From JAZGHN01 sp964496725 (GTDB lineage Bacteria > Chloroflexota > Dehalococcoidia > Dehalococcoidales > E44-bin46): a stretch of 9,002 bases of DNA. The translations under genes and the position numbers were made by a program. This document shows, one piece after another, positions 6,393-9,002 of the stretch. Numbering within the stretch: the first letter of the stretch is position 1; every line of letters starts with the position of its first letter. The notes under the pieces were generated by a model. It had not been told where the DNA came from, made no database searches, and saw nothing but the letters and a program-made list of their open reading frames with translations. The stretch covers positions 1 to 9,002 of the forward strand of contig CAZCAS010000050.1 in assembly GCA_964496725.1 (NCBI GenBank). The letters are read 5' to 3'.

Positions 6393-7691
6393 TTAGCAAT
6401 TTTTAGGCACCGAGATGCCCAGATATTTTTCCATTAATTCCATGGCACAAAACTCACCACACATGCTACACGCAACCCCCGCTGAAGCATGCTTCCTATG
6501 AGCCCGGCGAGACCGCTCAGGGTCTAACGCCAGATTGGCTTGTTCCTCCCATTTCAGGTTCTTCCGAGCCACAGACATCCTCCTATCCCATTCCTCAGCT
6601 CCCTTTACCCCTTTGACAATATCACCGGCATGAGCAGCAATACGCGAGGCTATTACCCCCTGCCTCACATCTTCGGGGTCGGGTAGAGAAAGATGCTCGG
6701 CCGGCGTTACATAGCAAAGAAAATCAGCACCAGCAGCAGCAGCGATAGCACCACCTATAGCCCCAGCGATATGGTCATAGCCAGCGGCAACATCAGTTAC
6801 CAGTGGACCCAATACATAGAAGGGGGCCCCGTTGCAGACAGCCTTCTCTAACTGAACATTAGCCTCAATTTGGTTGAGGGGTAGGTGTCCTGGGCCTTCA
6901 ACCATCGCCTGAACCCCAGCCTGCCGAGCCCGCTGTACCAGCTCCCCGATAACAAGCAACTCCTCAACCTGGGCTCGGTCAGTAGCATCAGCCAAGCTAC
7001 CAGGGCGCATCCCGTCACCAAGGCTCAGCGTTACATCAAACTCTCTAGCTATCTCCAGCAAACGGTCATAATACTCGTAGAGAGGATTCTCACGCTTGTT
7101 GTGAAGCATCCAACCTATCAGGAAAGCACCCCCTCGAGAGACGACATCGGTTACCCTACCCTGCTGCTTCAGCTTGGCAATAGCCGACTGAGTCACCCCA
7201 CAATGAACTGTGATGAAATCAACACCATCACGAGCATGCTCTTCAATGCCAGCAAACAAGTCATCAACGGTCATCTTGACTATGGCACCGTGCCTATTTA
7301 TGGCGTCAATCCCAACCTGATAAATAGGTACAGTTCCTATCGGTACCGAACTTGACGCAACTATAGCCCGCCGAATAGCCGATATATCGCCACCAGTGCT
7401 CAGGTCCATAACCGTATCCGCCCCATGGTCAATAGATACCCGCAGCTTTTCCATCTCGGTATCCATATCGCCGAAGTCAGAAGAGGTACCGATGTTGGCA
7501 TTTACCTTGGTTCTAAGCCCCCGACCTATCCCGCAAGGAACAAGGTTTTTATGCTCGGCATTAGTCGGAATCACTATCGTCCCATCAGCAACACCCTGCC
7601 GAACGAACTCAGCATCCACCCCCTCCTGCTGAGCCACCTGCTCCATCTGCGGAGAAATACTATCTTTTCTAGCCAGTCCCAACTGGGTCAT
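6393..7691 (-). CDS. thiC: Phosphomethylpyrimidine synthase ThiC
   Basis: ThiC is a radical-SAM-type enzyme that rearranges aminoimidazole ribotide into hydroxymethylpyrimidine phosphate. Clear motifs are NANIGTS, MDLSTGGD, GTVPIYQ, SRGG and MVEGPGHLPL. The C-terminal iron-sulfur cysteines are in CSMCGEFC (408, 411, 415, counting from this start), spaced CX2CX3C as in the short prokaryotic form. At 432 residues it is the short form without the extra N-terminal domain of the E. coli type. I chose the ATG at 7691, which begins MTQL, because GGGAG lies five bases upstream and family similarity begins here. The in-frame ATG at 7733 sits in the loop of the riboswitch terminator and would add a non-conserved hydrophobic leader (MPKPLVLFLSLGVG). 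It is the first gene of a probable operon with thi4 and two membrane proteases, controlled by the TPP riboswitch. Confidence 0.95.
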   Translation of the reverse strand: MTQLGLARKDSISPQMEQVAQQEGVDAEFVRQGVADGTIVIPTNAEHKNLVPCGIGRGLRTKVNANIGTSSDFGDMDTEMEKLRVSIDHGADTVMDLSTGGDISAIRRAIVASSSVPIGTVPIYQVGIDAINRHGAIVKMTVDDLFAGIEEHARDGVDFITVHCGVTQSAIAKLKQQGRVTDVVSRGGAFLIGWMLHNKRENPLYEYYDRLLEIAREFDVTLSLGDGMRPGSLADATDRAQVEELLVIGELVQRARQAGVQAMVEGPGHLPLNQIEANVQLEKAVCNGAPFYVLGPLVTDVAAGYDHIAGAIGGAIAAAAGADFLCYVTPAEHLSLPDPEDVRQGVIASRIAAHAGDIVKGVKGAEEWDRRMSVARKNLKWEEQANLALDPERSRRAHRKHASAGVACSMCGEFCAMELMEKYLGISVPKNC

Positions 7692-7696
7692 ACCCA

Positions 7697-7701
7697 CTCC
7701 C
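7697..7701 (-). promoter_or_regulatory. Ribosome binding site that fixes the thiC start at 7691
   Basis: GGGAG lies five bases before the ATG at 7689-7691 and just after the terminator U-tract. The upstream ATG at 7731-7733 has only GAGG with a two- to three-base spacer, too close for normal initiation. Confidence 0.65.
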
Positions 7702-7706
7702 AAAGA

Positions 7707-7750
7707 CAAAAACAAAACCAAGGGCTTCGGCATTTACCTCAGACCCTTGG
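7707..7750 (-). terminator. Intrinsic terminator acting as the TPP riboswitch expression platform
   Basis: On the minus strand CCAAGGG (7750-7744) pairs perfectly with CCCUUGG (7724-7718), and G-U and A-U pairs can extend the base. A U-rich tract follows (UUUUGUUUUUG, 7717-7707). It sits between the aptamer and the thiC start. A candidate antiterminator is GGCCAA (7752-7747) pairing with UUGGGCC (7850-7844) with one bulged G. That pairing competes with both P1 and the terminator stem. The antiterminator is inference. Confidence 0.8.
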
Positions 7751-7760
7751 CCTAAGTCCT

Positions 7761-7846
7761 GCCGCTTCCCTACGCTCGCATTACCGAGATCAGGTTCCTA
7801 GGGTTGGCTCTAAACTGCCTCTCAGCTGTCAAGCACCCCTAGCGGC
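7761..7846 (-). ncRNA. TPP riboswitch (THI element) aptamer
   Basis: Read on the minus strand, all conserved blocks occur in order: P1 GCCGCU (7846-7841) pairing perfectly with AGCGGC (7766-7761), then GGGGUGC, CUGAGAGG, ACCCUAGGAACCUGAUCU, GGUAAUGCGAGCG and UAGGGA. These are the pyrimidine- and pyrophosphate-sensing elements of the THI box. Bound thiamin pyrophosphate should stabilise P1 and let the downstream terminator form, lowering expression of thiC and the genes after it. Confidence 0.97.
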
Positions 7847-7869
7847 CCAACCTATTAAATTCTGCATTA

Positions 7870-7898
7870 ACTATAGCACACATCCAGGCAGAAATCAA
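7870..7898 (-). promoter_or_regulatory. Extended -10 sigma70 promoter for the thiC leader
   Basis: On the minus strand TTGATT (7898-7893, four of six) is followed after 17 bp by TATAGT (7875-7870, five of six), preceded by TGC as an extended -10. Transcription would start near 7862, about 16 nt before the P1 helix of the TPP aptamer. Confidence 0.65.
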
Positions 7899-7930
7899 TG
7901 CGATTCAGGCTACGGCGAGATGCAGTCGCC

Positions 7931-7959
7931 TTGACAAAGCGAACACAACGAATTAAAGT
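7931..7959 (+). promoter_or_regulatory. Sigma70 promoter for corA
   Basis: TTGACA (7931-7936, six of six) and TAAAGT (7954-7959, four of six) are separated by 17 bp. The start near 7966 would give a leader of about 58 nt. It is divergent from the thiC promoter, with 32 bp between the two -35 boxes. I saw no Mg2+ riboswitch-like fold in this short leader. Confidence 0.6.
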
Positions 7960-8009
7960 GCCCAATACCGAGCCGTGACAATACCACCGGCGCTCTAACA
8001 GCCAGAGTT

Positions 8010-8017
8010 AGGAGGTG
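8010..8017 (+). promoter_or_regulatory. Strong ribosome binding site that decides the corA start
   Basis: AGGAGGTG lies six bases before the ATG at 8024. A GTG at 8015-8017 is in the same frame but is itself part of this site, so the ATG is the start. Confidence 0.85.
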
Positions 8018-8023
8018 AACCGA

Positions 8024-9002
8024 ATGCCCAGACTGTTCAGGAGGGTATCAAAAAAGGCAGGCCTTGCCCCGGGCACCCTCGTCCACATAGGAGAAAAGAA
8101 GGTCGCCAAAGTAAAGATTAAAATCGTTGACTACGATGAAACAAATCTTGAGGAGAGAGAGGTCGACACAGCTGAAGAGTGCTTTCCTTTCAAGGAGAAG
8201 CCGACTGTCACCTGGATAAGCATAATCGGCATTCATGAGGTGGAGGTTATAGAGAAAATCGGAAACTACTTCGGACTCCATCCCCTCCTGCTGGAAGATG
8301 TATTGAATACGGAACAACGCCCGAAGATGGAAGACTTCGAGAACTACATCTACTTTGTCTTGAAAATGCTCCACTATAACGAAACGGGTGAAGGGATACA
8401 GATAGAGCAGGTCAGCGTAGTCCTCGGTTCAAATTTCGTTATCTCCTTCCAGGAGCGTGAGGAGGATATCTTTGAGGCTGTCAGAGACCGGATTAGAAAA
8501 TCAAAGGGGCGTATCAGAAAAGTGGGGGCTGATTACCTTGCCTATGCGTTGCTGGATGCCACTGTTGATAGCTATTTCACCATTCTGGAGAAATTCGGTG
8601 AACAGATAGAAGATACAGAAACAGAGCTGGNNNNNNNNNNTTCATACCATCCGTAGTATGAGAAAAGAAATGATATTCCTGCGTAAGTCCGTGTGGCCCC
8701 TGAGGGAAGTGGTCAATGCATTGGAAAGGGAGGAATCGCCGCTCATAGTTCAATCCACCAGCGTATACCTCAGAGACCTTTATGACCACACCATCCAGGT
8801 TATTGATACCGTGGAGGGCTTCAGGGATATGGTTTCTGGGATGCTTGATATCTACCTCTCCAGCATAAGCAACAAGATGAACGAAGTGATGAAAGTGTTG
8901 ACCATATTCGCTGCCATATTTATACCGCTTACTTTCGTGGCCGGCATTTATGGGATGAACTTCGAGTTCATGCCCGAACTAAAATGGCGTTTTGGCTATT
9001 TC
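8024..9002 (+). CDS. corA: CorA-family magnesium/cobalt transporter (gapped and 3' partial)
   Basis: CorA forms a pentameric inner-membrane Mg2+/Co2+ channel. Residues 1-202 before the gap show the cytosolic domain, including WISIIGIHEVEVIEKIG (64-80), HPLLLEDVLN (86-95) and QRPKMEDFENYIYFVLKML (98-116). After the N run at 8631-8640 the protein resumes in another frame at 8643 (HTIRSMRKEM, then LRKSVWPLRE). It continues through the long stalk helix to the first membrane helix and the signature YGMN (GMN at 8952-8960), then PELKW. The window ends exactly on a codon shortly after, so the second membrane helix and the KKK-type tail are missing. The frame change coincides with the assembly gap, so it is not evidence of a pseudogene. 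The gene has its own promoter and diverges from the thi genes. Confidence 0.93.
8631..8640. other. Assembly gap (10 N) inside corA
   Basis: Ten undefined bases interrupt corA. Frames on either side fit only if the true missing length is a multiple of three, so 10 is a placeholder. Compared with the usual CorA stalk segment, about nine codons seem to be missing or incomplete here, suggesting about 24 bases; that figure is inference from recalled family sequences. Confidence 0.95.

Noticed and set aside
6480..6540. ThiC segment LDPERSRR, which resembles a short repetitive peptide seen in many draft genomes
   Set aside because: ThiC proteins normally have a DPE..R stretch just before the cysteine motif, and the length fits, so no insertion is needed to explain it.
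7425..7934. A 169-codon open frame on the + strand across thiC and its riboswitch
   Set aside because: It is antisense to the conserved N terminus of ThiC and to the TPP aptamer. The composition looks like a shadow frame.

Overview
The window is most likely a bacterial chromosome fragment from an uncultivated anaerobe. The best guess is Chloroflexota, class Dehalococcoidia. The bacterial signals are sigma70-type promoters, Shine-Dalgarno sites, and a TPP riboswitch feeding an intrinsic terminator. The taxon guess rests on recalled resemblance: surface proteins with CARDB domains and a C-terminal membrane anchor, plus a ThiC/Thi4 thiamin route. No search was run. A run of 10 N inside the last gene shows that this is a scaffolded draft assembly.

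Left part (1-3279, + strand): two large secreted, membrane-anchored proteins lie 21 bp apart and are probably co-transcribed. The first is cut by the window start. It begins in a tandem array of 36-bp (12-residue) acidic helical repeats resembling the MgtE N-terminal domain, followed by a PGF-pre-PGF-like domain, two CARDB domains and an anchor. The second has a signal peptide, a poly-Gly linker, a beta-rich domain, two CARDB domains and nearly the same anchor. A small two-helix membrane protein (3410-3658) follows with its own promoter. Its terminator hairpin lies inside the convergent neighbouring gene.

Middle (3655-7691, - strand): four closely spaced genes, in transcription order thiC, thi4, a CBS-containing site-2 protease and a CPBP-family membrane protease. 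ThiC makes the pyrimidine half of thiamin and Thi4 makes the thiazole half. The Thi4 has a Cys at the position that donates sulfur in yeast and plant enzymes. Upstream of thiC are an extended -10 promoter, a complete TPP aptamer and an intrinsic terminator, so thiamin pyrophosphate should attenuate the whole run. The terminator placement also argues that thiC starts at 7691, not at the upstream ATG at 7733.

Right end (7870-9002): a divergent promoter drives a CorA-type Mg2+/Co2+ transporter. It is interrupted by the N run, where the reading frame shifts, and is cut just after the GMN signature by the window end. There is no gene-free stretch over 300 bases and no sign of CRISPR, an insertion sequence, tRNA or rRNA.
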